Shown here in pieces: positions 15,186 to 21,090 of a stretch of DNA of 21,090 bases. Position numbers and translations under genes: made by a program. Position 1 is the first letter of the stretch. Each line of letters opens with the position of its first letter. This DNA comes from PFL42 sp964492235 (lineage in GTDB: Bacteria > Chloroflexota > Anaerolineae > Anaerolineales > E44-bin32). The stretch is taken from the NCBI GenBank assembly GCA_964492235.1, contig CAZBJQ010000035.1, forward strand, positions 1 to 21,090, written 5' to 3'. The notes under the pieces were generated by a model. The model was not told where the DNA came from. It did not search any database and saw only the letters and a list, made by a program, of their open reading frames with translations.

Positions 15186-16340
15186 ATGGGCTTCGAGTTC
15201 GCCACGGCCGGACGGATCGTCTTCGGGGCCGGTGCAATCGGAACACTGGGGAGCGAAGCTGCCGCCCTAGGGCGCCGCGCCCTGCTCGTCGGTGGACGGA
15301 ATTTGGAGAGGTCAGGTCCCGCCCGCCGGTTGCTCGAGGCCCAGGGAGTGGCAGTGGAGTGGGTCTCGGTGGACCGTGAGCCCACTGTAGGGATCGTCCG
15401 CCGGGGAACGGAGCAGGCCAGCCGCGCCTCGGTTGACCTGGTCGTCGGGATCGGTGGCGGGAGCGTCATGGATGCCGCCAAAGCGATTTCTGCAATCCTG
15501 ACCAATGGAGGCGATCCACTCGACTACCTAGAGGTCGTCGGAGCGGGGAGTCCGTTGACGAAGCCCACCGCCCCGCTGATCCTGGCGCCCACCACGGCCG
15601 GAACGGGCACCGAAGCCACCAAGAACGCGGTGCTGCTGTCGGAAGAGCACCGGGTCAAGGCCAGCCTCCGAAGTCCTGGACTGCTGCCACGCCTGGCCCT
15701 GGTCGATCCGGAGTTGACGCACGGGCTGCCCCCGGACGTCACTGCCTGGGGCGGACTCGACGCGCTCACCCAGCTGATCGAGCCCTTCGTTGGCCTTCGT
15801 CCACAACCCCTGACCGATGCCGTCTGCCGGGAGGGAGTGCAGCGGATCGCCCGTTCACTTCGGCGTGCCTTTCAATCTGGCGGAGACGTCCAAGCCCGTG
15901 AGGACCTTTCGCTTGCGGCACTATTCAGCGGCATCGCCCTGGCCAACGCCGGATTGGGCGTGGTTCACGGCTTCGCCAGCGTCATCGGCGGGATCACGGA
16001 TGCCCACCATGGGATGGTATGTGCCAGCCTGCTCGCGGCGGGGATGGATGCCAACGTGCAGGCGCTGAGGCTGAGGGATCCACAGGGCGATTCACTGGAG
16101 CGATACCGCGAGCTGGCCGTACTCCTCACCAGCAGGGCCGATGCCCAGCCGGAAGACGGCATCGCCTGGGCGCGAGATCTGTGCCGTGACCTTGGCGTCC
16201 CCAGCCTGTCTGCCATGGGGCTCCGCACGACGGAGCTCGGCCTGCTTGTGGAGCGCACTGCCGTTGCCAGCAGCACGAAGGGAAACCCGATTGTCCTGAC
16301 CAGGGACGAACTCACCGCCATGGCACAGGCGGCGATGTAG
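15186..16340 (+). CDS. Iron-type (group III) alcohol dehydrogenase
   Basis: This 384-residue protein is an NAD(P)-dependent alcohol dehydrogenase of the Fe-ADH family (PF00465). The nucleotide-binding GGGS is at about 90-93 (GIGGGSVMDAAKAIS), followed by APTTAGTGTEAT. Metal-site positions by comparison with FucO are D192, Q196 (in DALTQLIEPF, where FucO has His), H261 (VVHGFAS) and H275 (AHHGMV). Three of four ligands are therefore kept and one is Gln. The substrate could be an aldehyde, lactaldehyde-like or maleylacetate-like compound; the sequence does not decide. It follows the ABM-fold gene by four bases in a likely two-gene operon. An imperfect inverted repeat follows its stop. Confidence 0.9.
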   Translation: MGFEFATAGRIVFGAGAIGTLGSEAAALGRRALLVGGRNLERSGPARRLLEAQGVAVEWVSVDREPTVGIVRRGTEQASRASVDLVVGIGGGSVMDAAKAISAILTNGGDPLDYLEVVGAGSPLTKPTAPLILAPTTAGTGTEATKNAVLLSEEHRVKASLRSPGLLPRLALVDPELTHGLPPDVTAWGGLDALTQLIEPFVGLRPQPLTDAVCREGVQRIARSLRRAFQSGGDVQAREDLSLAALFSGIALANAGLGVVHGFASVIGGITDAHHGMVCASLLAAGMDANVQALRLRDPQGDSLERYRELAVLLTSRADAQPEDGIAWARDLCRDLGVPSLSAMGLRTTELGLLVERTAVASSTKGNPIVLTRDELTAMAQAAM

Positions 16341-16380
16341 GCTTTGTGAGGCGCGTCCGGAGCGCCCGGACCGACAGAGC
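16341..16380 (+). terminator. Nested inverted repeat after the alcohol dehydrogenase gene
   Basis: GTCCGG (16355-16360) pairs with CCGGAC (16366-16371) around AGCGC. Outside it, GCTTTGT (16341-16347) pairs with ACAGAGC (16374-16380), with one G-U pair. There is no T-run. It may end the ABM-ADH transcript, or act as a 5' structure before the membrane protein gene at 16404. Confidence 0.45.
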
Positions 16381-16403
16381 TTGCCGAGGCTGGCACACAC
16401 CCC

Positions 16404-18491
16404 ATGGCCATCCGTCCACGACAAGGGCAATACGACGAGCACGCGCCTGCCGCTGACCGTCAGGTGAGCAGGCCGCGACGGCTCTGGCCCGGTTGGCTCC
16501 TTCCCACGGGGTCGATCTTCCTTCTGACACTGTTCGCCCACGGGCTGTTGATCCCATGGCTTGGCTTCTACTGGGACGACATGCCGAAGTCATGGTTCCT
16601 GCACCTCCTTGGGCCGATGGGATTCTGGAGGGCCTACCAGGTCGATCGTCCGTTTCTTCCCTGGATCTACATGCTGACCACACCGCTGATTGGTGTGTCT
16701 CCTCTCGGGTGGCAGGTCCTTGGCTTGATGGCGCGATTCCTGACTGCTATCGTCCTGTGGTGGGTGCTCCGCAGTATCTGGCCACGCAGGCACGATCTCG
16801 CCCTGCTGGGTGCGATGTTCTTTGTCATCTATCCAGGTTTCCTTCAAGGTCCGATTTCGCTCATCTACAGCCACTACTTCTTGCTGTACGCGCTGTTCTT
16901 GGCCTCCCTGGGCGGGACAGTGATGGCGCTGCGCCGCACTGCGCACAGCAGGAGGTTGACCGCCGCCGCGCTCGTCGGTCTGGCACTGACGCTCTTCTCG
17001 TTCGAGTATCTGGTCGGTCTGGAGTTCGTCCGTCCGTTGGTGATCGGCCTCGTCCTGTGGCAGATGGGTGCAAGGGGCAGGCTTCTGATCACTCGGGCCG
17101 CCAAGGCGTGGCTTCCCTATGCGGCTGTGCTGGTTGCCTACCTGATCTGGCGCGCCTTGATCCTTGGTTTTCCGACGTATGAGCCTGAGCTGCTGAGAGA
17201 GCTGGCAGTCGTCCCGGCCACTGCGCTGGGAGGTCTCGTTGGGAGGGTGGCTACGGATCTGTATGTGGCGAGTATTGGATCCTGGGTGAACGCCCTGCAG
17301 CCGCCGGGATTCTCAGCCCTTGGCCGCACGGGCCTGGCGGCAATGGGAATCGCGGGAGCGGGAGCGCTCTCCGTAGCGGCTTGGGCCCTGGTATCGATGC
17401 GGGCCGGCACAGCCGATCCTCGCGATGGGGGCCGCCGCGCCGACCTGCTCGGCGCACTGGCGCTCGGTGCCTGGGCACTGGTCGTGGCCGGGGCCCCCGT
17501 GTGGACATCATTGCTTCCGCTGAAGGTTGGCTTCCCCTGGGATCGACTGACCCTGCCGTTCATGTTGGGGGTGAGCCTCTTGACGTCGGGCTTCTTGCTG
17601 ATCCTGTTCCGGAGCAGCAGGCTCTCGATCGGCGCGTGCGCCGTGCTCCTGGCCCTGGGCGCCGCCTTCCATGCATCCAACGCTGTGACCTACGTCCGGG
17701 ATTGGGCGGCTTACAGCGCCTTCATGTCACAGCTCAACGAACGAATCCCGGGGCTCGAGCCGGGGACAGTCGTTCTGACGGACGAGATCCCCTTTGACTA
17801 CATCACAGACAACTCTCTGACGGCTCCAGTGAATTGGGCCTACGCGCCGGATCTAGACTCCACGGAAATGCCTTACCTCGTTTTCTCCGTCCCCCTGCGG
17901 CTCGGGCGCGGCCTGCCCTCGCTCGCACCCGGCACCGAGATCTTCGTGGACTACCGGGCGACCACTTTCACCGGGAGCACGTCGCAGGCAATTGTCGTTT
18001 TCTACAAACCGTACGACTGTCTCCAGGCCCTCGATGCGGACCTGCACGAATCCATGCCTACGCTCAGCGAGGAGCTTGTGCAGGCCATGCCACTCTCCCG
18101 CCTGGAGTTGATCCGCACCGATCCCGTTGTCGCGGCTTATCCGCCGTATGGTGTCGGGCGTGAACCTGGTTGGTGCACGATCTTCGAGCAGGCGGATCTC
18201 GCCAGGCAGCGAGGCGATTGGGCAAGGGCGGCCGGGCTCGGCGATGCCGGTCTGAGTGGCGCCGACCAACCTAACCATGGCTCCGAATACGTTCCGTTCA
18301 TAGAAGCCTACGCGCACGTGGGGCGGTGGGACGAGGCGCTGCATTGGACGCAGGTTGCCCTTGAGCGCAATCCGGAAGTCTCGGGGATGATCTGCCACTT
18401 GTGGTTCCGGATTGAGGAAGAGACGGTCGATGCGCCAGCCAGGGCCGAGGCCTTGCAGACTGCAACCGGCCAGGCAGGATGTTCGGGCTAG
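16404..18491 (+). CDS. Large polytopic membrane protein, GT-C-like, with TPR-like C-terminal domain (paralog A)
   Basis: This 695-residue protein has about 11-12 hydrophobic segments over residues ~33-440, then a ~250-residue soluble C-terminal part. The first loop holds GFYWDD (D58, D59), a placement typical of the catalytic loop of GT-C-fold glycosyltransferases (PMT, ArnT). Other conserved blocks are DRPFLPWIYMLTTPL, YPGFLQGP, LFSFEYLVGLE and PWDRLTLPFMLG. The C-terminal part starts IPGLEPGT near 445 and has four cysteines (C539, C591, C664, C693). Its last ~100 residues have a TPR-like pattern (ADLARQRGDWARAAGLGDAG, GRWDEALHWTQVALERNPE). All these blocks and cysteines recur in the convergent gene at 18806-20863. 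A lipid-linked-sugar transferase role is inference only. The ATG at 16404 lacks a clear ribosome-binding site and may depend on upstream transcription. Confidence 0.75.
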   Translation: MAIRPRQGQYDEHAPAADRQVSRPRRLWPGWLLPTGSIFLLTLFAHGLLIPWLGFYWDDMPKSWFLHLLGPMGFWRAYQVDRPFLPWIYMLTTPLIGVSPLGWQVLGLMARFLTAIVLWWVLRSIWPRRHDLALLGAMFFVIYPGFLQGPISLIYSHYFLLYALFLASLGGTVMALRRTAHSRRLTAAALVGLALTLFSFEYLVGLEFVRPLVIGLVLWQMGARGRLLITRAAKAWLPYAAVLVAYLIWRALILGFPTYEPELLRELAVVPATALGGLVGRVATDLYVASIGSWVNALQPPGFSALGRTGLAAMGIAGAGALSVAAWALVSMRAGTADPRDGGRRADLLGALALGAWALVVAGAPVWTSLLPLKVGFPWDRLTLPFMLGVSLLTSGFLLILFRSSRLSIGACAVLLALGAAFHASNAVTYVRDWAAYSAFMSQLNERIPGLEPGTVVLTDEIPFDYITDNSLTAPVNWAYAPDLDSTEMPYLVFSVPLRLGRGLPSLAPGTEIFVDYRATTFTGSTSQAIVVFYKPYDCLQALDADLHESMPTLSEELVQAMPLSRLELIRTDPVVAAYPPYGVGREPGWCTIFEQADLARQRGDWARAAGLGDAGLSGADQPNHGSEYVPFIEAYAHVGRWDEALHWTQVALERNPEVSGMICHLWFRIEEETVDAPARAEALQTATGQAGCSG

Positions 18492-18805
18492 ACCCGTCCC
18501 GGCGCTGGTAGGAGTTTTGGGGTCCGCCCTAAGGGCCAAGCCCTCTGCTCTTCGACTCGAACCCTTGGTTCCCGGGCGCCGGACCGACGCTTGGTGCGCC
18601 TGCCTGTGACCCAAGCGAATCCACCGTCGCTCGTGGAAGCTCCGGGTCGCGGCCGGCTGGCGCTGCTCCGGCTATCAAGTGAGTCGCAACAGCCCGAGGG
18701 GTGAGGGATGAAAGCCCGCCTGGCGGGGCGCGTCGAGGGCCGCCAGGCAGCCGCGGGCGCCTCCTGGCTCACTTCGCGCCCGGGTCGTGCCGGCGAAGGC
18801 AAGTG
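18492..18805. other. 314-base gap between convergent paralogs
   Basis: I see no convincing gene here. The frames that are open are Arg/Pro/Ser-rich and look like out-of-frame GC-rich noise. The only structure is a hairpin cluster at 18714-18758. A T-loop-like string on the minus strand (18554-18563) has no matching stems, so it is not a tRNA. Confidence 0.6.
18714..18758. terminator. GC hairpin between the convergent membrane protein genes
   Basis: GCCTGGCGG (18718-18726) pairs with CCGCCAGGC (18740-18748), nine base pairs around a 13-base loop. An alternative outer stem pairs GCCCGC (18714-18719) with GCGGGC (18753-18758). Its place between two convergent genes suits a bidirectional terminator, but there is no T-run on either strand. 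Confidence 0.45.
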
Positions 18806-20863
18806 TCATGGCTCACAGCTTGCCATTCGCCGGGCTTCTTCCAGTGCTTTGGCTTTGTCAACATCGTCCGGTGTCTCCGCGTCCAGACGCTTCCACGTGT
18901 TGCAGATCATGCGCCTGACAGCGGCGTTTCGATCGAGCGCGGTCGCGCTCCACTGCAGAGCGTCCGACCATCTCGAGACATGGGCGTACCCTTCGATGAT
19001 CGGAAGGTACTCAGAAGCATCATTGGGCCGGTCGCTGCCGGAAAGGGCCACGTCCCCGATGCGGGCAACTTGCGCCCAATCCTGCTGTTGTCGGGCAAGG
19101 TCAGCGCGCTCGAAATAGATGCACCAGTTGGGCTTTGGCTCGTCGGTGAACGGGGGATGGGCAGGGCTCTCTGGGCTGGCGTGGATCAACTCGAGTCTGG
19201 AGAGGGGAACCGCGTCCGAGAGACCGGTGGGCAGGCCGGGCATGGAGTCGTGCAGCCGAACGTCAAGGACTTGCAGGCAGCCTGGAGGGTTGTAGAACAC
19301 GGCCAATGCCTGCGAGGTGGATCCGTCGAAGCTCCGCTCCCGGTCCGGCTGTTGGATGGGGAGACCCGGCTCCAGGCCTTTGAGGCCAAGCCCCAGCCGG
19401 ACAGAGATGAAGTAGAGCATGTAGGGCTGCTTGGTCGTCCTGAGGTCTGGAACGTAGGTCCAGTTCAAGGGCGCGGTGAGGGAGTTGTCGCTGTAGTACA
19501 CCAGTGGGATGTCATTGGTGAGTAGGACCGTCCCCGGCTCAAGCCCGGGAATGCGCTCCACAAGCTGCCAGAGAAAAGCGTTCAGTCCGCGCCATTCTCG
19601 AACGTAGGACATCGTGTTGGCTGCGTGGAACGAAGCGCCGACTCCCAGGACGACCGCGAAAACGACGACTGAAACGCGCCAATGGCCGATGAACAGCAAG
19701 AGAAGAGCAGCAAGGAGGATGCTCGCGCCGAGCATGAAGGGCAGGGTCAGGCGGTCCCACGGATAGCTCAGGGTGAGCGGCAACATCGTGATCCACACGG
19801 GAATCCCGGCGACCACCAGGGCCCAGCCACCGAAAGCCACCGCGGACAACAGGTCGCTACGCCTTGCGAGGAGTGGGTCCCCGGCTGCTTCTCGTCTCTG
19901 GCTCAGGAGCGCCCAGAGAGTGACCACCAGCCCCCCGGCGAACGCGGCCGCCATCGCTGCCAGGCCGGCCCTTCCGATGACGGCTATGGCCGGTGGAGCT
20001 ATTGCCTTCACCCAGGCCCCAGCCGTTGAAAGGTACAAGTCGGTGACGAGTCTGTTGCCGACAGCTTGAAGGGTGGGCCACGGGAAAGTGGCCAACCCCT
20101 CCAGCAGCACGGGTTCATACGTTGGATGCCGAGGTGTGACGGCGCGCCAGATGACATACAACAGCAGGATGCCCAGGTAAGGAAGCCACGTGACGGCCAC
20201 CCTCCGCAGCAGCCGTTTCCCGCGCCAGCCGCCTTGCCTGAGAGCAATCGCAATGACGAGCGGGCGGACGAGCTCGAGTCCGACAAGGTACTCAAATGAG
20301 AATAGGGCCACGGCTTGGGTCCCGAGAGATGCGGCATACCAGAATCCGAAACGTTTGACTCGCCGAATGGCCAGGGCGGCGCACCCCAACGAGAAAAGGA
20401 ACAAGCCGTACAGGAAGAGGAAGTGGGTGTAGATGATGGAAACCGGGCCCTGGAGAAATCCCGGGTACACGACAAACAGGAGCGCAGCTACAAGCGCGAG
20501 ATCGCGGCGGGCTGGCCACAGCTTGCGAACCAGCCACCACATGCTGAGCGCAGCTACGAACCATGAAAGGACTCCAAGGATCTGCCAGGCGAGAGGCGAT
20601 TCCCCTGCGAGTGGGGTCGTCAACATGTAGATCCACGGCAGGAAGGGTCGATCCGAGGCATAGAACTGCCACAGTCCGCGTGGTCCCGACAGGTGCACTG
20701 CCCAGAGTGTGGGCAGGTCATCCCAGTAGAACCCGAGCCATGGGATGAGAAGTCCGCGAGCAAACAGCGTCAGGCCGGCGAGGGCCAGGACCGGGAGGCG
20801 CCATTCGCCTGCAACAGGTCTGCTATCCCGCGGCTCAGGCTGGGTTGCCGAGGTGGGTTCCAC
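18806..20863 (-). CDS. Large polytopic membrane protein, GT-C-like, with TPR-like C-terminal domain (paralog B)
   Basis: This 685-residue protein is a full-length paralog of the gene at 16404-18491, in the opposite orientation. Over the first conserved block (starting GLLIPWLGFYWDD) 45 of 61 positions are identical. It shares the acidic pair (D48, D49), DRPFLPWIYMLTTPL, YPGFLQGP, FSFEYLVGLE, PWDRLTLPFMLG and IPGLEPGT. It also shares the C-terminal TNDIP/DNSLTAP..W.Y.PDL region, the four cysteines (in GCLQVL, NWCIYFE, RMICN and near the C-terminus), and the TPR-like ADLARQQQDWAQVARIGDVA. There are about 11-12 membrane segments. The GTG start at 20863 has CAGGAG ten bases upstream, and TAGAAT is further upstream. 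Function is unknown; a membrane glycosyltransferase is the best guess from the first-loop motif. Confidence 0.75.
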   Translation of the reverse strand: MEPTSATQPEPRDSRPVAGEWRLPVLALAGLTLFARGLLIPWLGFYWDDLPTLWAVHLSGPRGLWQFYASDRPFLPWIYMLTTPLAGESPLAWQILGVLSWFVAALSMWWLVRKLWPARRDLALVAALLFVVYPGFLQGPVSIIYTHFLFLYGLFLFSLGCAALAIRRVKRFGFWYAASLGTQAVALFSFEYLVGLELVRPLVIAIALRQGGWRGKRLLRRVAVTWLPYLGILLLYVIWRAVTPRHPTYEPVLLEGLATFPWPTLQAVGNRLVTDLYLSTAGAWVKAIAPPAIAVIGRAGLAAMAAAFAGGLVVTLWALLSQRREAAGDPLLARRSDLLSAVAFGGWALVVAGIPVWITMLPLTLSYPWDRLTLPFMLGASILLAALLLLFIGHWRVSVVVFAVVLGVGASFHAANTMSYVREWRGLNAFLWQLVERIPGLEPGTVLLTNDIPLVYYSDNSLTAPLNWTYVPDLRTTKQPYMLYFISVRLGLGLKGLEPGLPIQQPDRERSFDGSTSQALAVFYNPPGCLQVLDVRLHDSMPGLPTGLSDAVPLSRLELIHASPESPAHPPFTDEPKPNWCIYFERADLARQQQDWAQVARIGDVALSGSDRPNDASEYLPIIEGYAHVSRWSDALQWSATALDRNAAVRRMICNTWKRLDAETPDDVDKAKALEEARRMASCEP

Positions 20864-20902
20864 TGATCGTGTACTCCTGGAGAGTCCCTTCCGCCGAGAG
20901 CT

Positions 20903-20908
20903 ATTCTA
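20903..20908 (-). promoter_or_regulatory. Putative -10 box (TAGAAT) of paralog B
   Basis: TAGAAT on the minus strand lies 39 bases before the GTG at 20863, with a CAGGAG ribosome-binding site between. A hairpin (CCGCCC 20910-20915 with GGGCGG 20923-20928) lies directly upstream where a spacer would be. No -35 match is seen. Confidence 0.4.
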
Positions 20909-20946
20909 TCCGCCCTGAGGTTGGGCGGCGATGCCGGCTTGGGGAG

Positions 20947-20957
20947 GGGTCGGACCC
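20947..20957. promoter_or_regulatory. 11-base palindrome upstream of paralog B
   Basis: GGGTC-G-GACCC is a perfect inverted repeat in the intergenic DNA between paralog B and the right edge. It could be an operator, but such GC palindromes are also expected by chance here. Confidence 0.2.
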
Positions 20958-21057
20958 TCGTCTCGGGGCGCCCTCGGCCGATGGGGTAGAGCCTCGCTCG
21001 GCCACCGCCACGGGTCACGGCTCAGGCCGGCGAGCAGGTTCAGATAGATATGAGACC

Positions 21058-21090
21058 ATGAGTGCGGCACTTCCACTTCGGTGGGCGGCC
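21058..21090 (+). CDS. Possible gene start at the right edge (partial)
   Basis: An ATG at 21058 opens a frame (MSALPLRWAA...) that runs off the window. An AT-rich patch (TAGATA, 21045-21050) seven bases upstream resembles the -10-to-start layout of other genes here. Only eleven codons are visible, so no product can be named and this may not be a gene. Confidence 0.25.
   Translation, partial: MSAALPLRWAA

Noticed and set aside
18554..18563. T-loop-like string GGTTCGAGTC on the minus strand
   Set aside because: Flanking bases do not form T, anticodon or acceptor stems, so it is neither a tRNA nor a clear tRNA remnant.
18488..18802. 104-codon minus-strand frame between the paralogs
   Set aside because: Arg/Pro/Ser-rich low-complexity translation, no domain and no start signals.
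18701..19525. 274-codon plus-strand open frame over the end of paralog B
   Set aside because: Most of it is antisense to the conserved C-terminal domain shared by both paralogs; the rest is intergenic GC-rich noise.
20770..21018. 82-codon minus-strand frame upstream of and overlapping paralog B
   Set aside because: It is out of frame with paralog B, overlaps its start and lacks any domain or ribosome-binding site.

Overview
The window is GC-rich chromosomal DNA with dense, ordinary housekeeping and metabolic gene content. There is no integrase, transposase, phage gene or CRISPR array. The mix of genes (a PgpH-like HD protein next to yqeY, an MtaB-type methylthiotransferase, TPR and lectin-fold lipoproteins, an acyl-CoA dehydrogenase with its own ETF, a GH57-type branching enzyme beside glgA and malQ, and large membrane proteins with TPR-like tails) suggests an environmental bacterium of the Chloroflexota, perhaps Anaerolineae-like. 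That assignment is inference from gene content and style only.

Layout. (1) 1-3342, minus strand: a tightly packed operon read right to left: lectin-fold lipoprotein, mtaB (4-base overlap), yqeY, and the N-terminal part of a PgpH-type c-di-AMP phosphodiesterase that runs off the left edge. (2) 3431-4843, minus: an exported TPR protein, divergent from (3). (3) 4997-8134, plus: acyl-CoA dehydrogenase, etfB and etfA, an electron-transfer operon behind a recognisable TTGAGC-N17-TATAAT promoter. It ends in a strong GC hairpin. (4) 8270-8545, minus: a small acidic hypothetical protein. (5) 8677-13294, plus: alpha-glucan operon of GH57 branching enzyme, glycogen synthase and 4-alpha-glucanotransferase, each overlapping the next by four bases. 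(6) 13451-13945, plus: a YfcE/MJ0936-type phosphoesterase, closed by a good terminator hairpin. (7) 14010-14803, minus: tRNA-Arg(CCG) with its own promoter, downstream of a YhhQ-family queuosine-precursor transporter. (8) 14873-16340, plus: an LsrG/ABM-type small enzyme with an iron-type alcohol dehydrogenase. (9) 16404-20863: two convergent, clearly paralogous ~690-residue polytopic membrane proteins with a GT-C-like first loop (Trp-Asp-Asp) and a cysteine-containing, TPR-like C-terminal domain. (10) 20864-21090: intergenic DNA with a possible gene start at the right edge.

How the genes work together. The acyl-CoA dehydrogenase passes electrons to the EtfBA dimer encoded beside it. The branching enzyme, synthase and glucanotransferase together build and remodel a glycogen-like polymer. 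MtaB, the queuosine-precursor transporter and tRNA-Arg all concern tRNA, but they sit in separate transcription units.

The most unusual features are the convergent paralog pair, whose function I cannot assign, and a repeated start architecture. In that architecture a TATAAT or TAGAAT box lies exactly six bases before the start codon of three unrelated genes, which points to leaderless transcripts. I found no clearly novel defence or mobile system.
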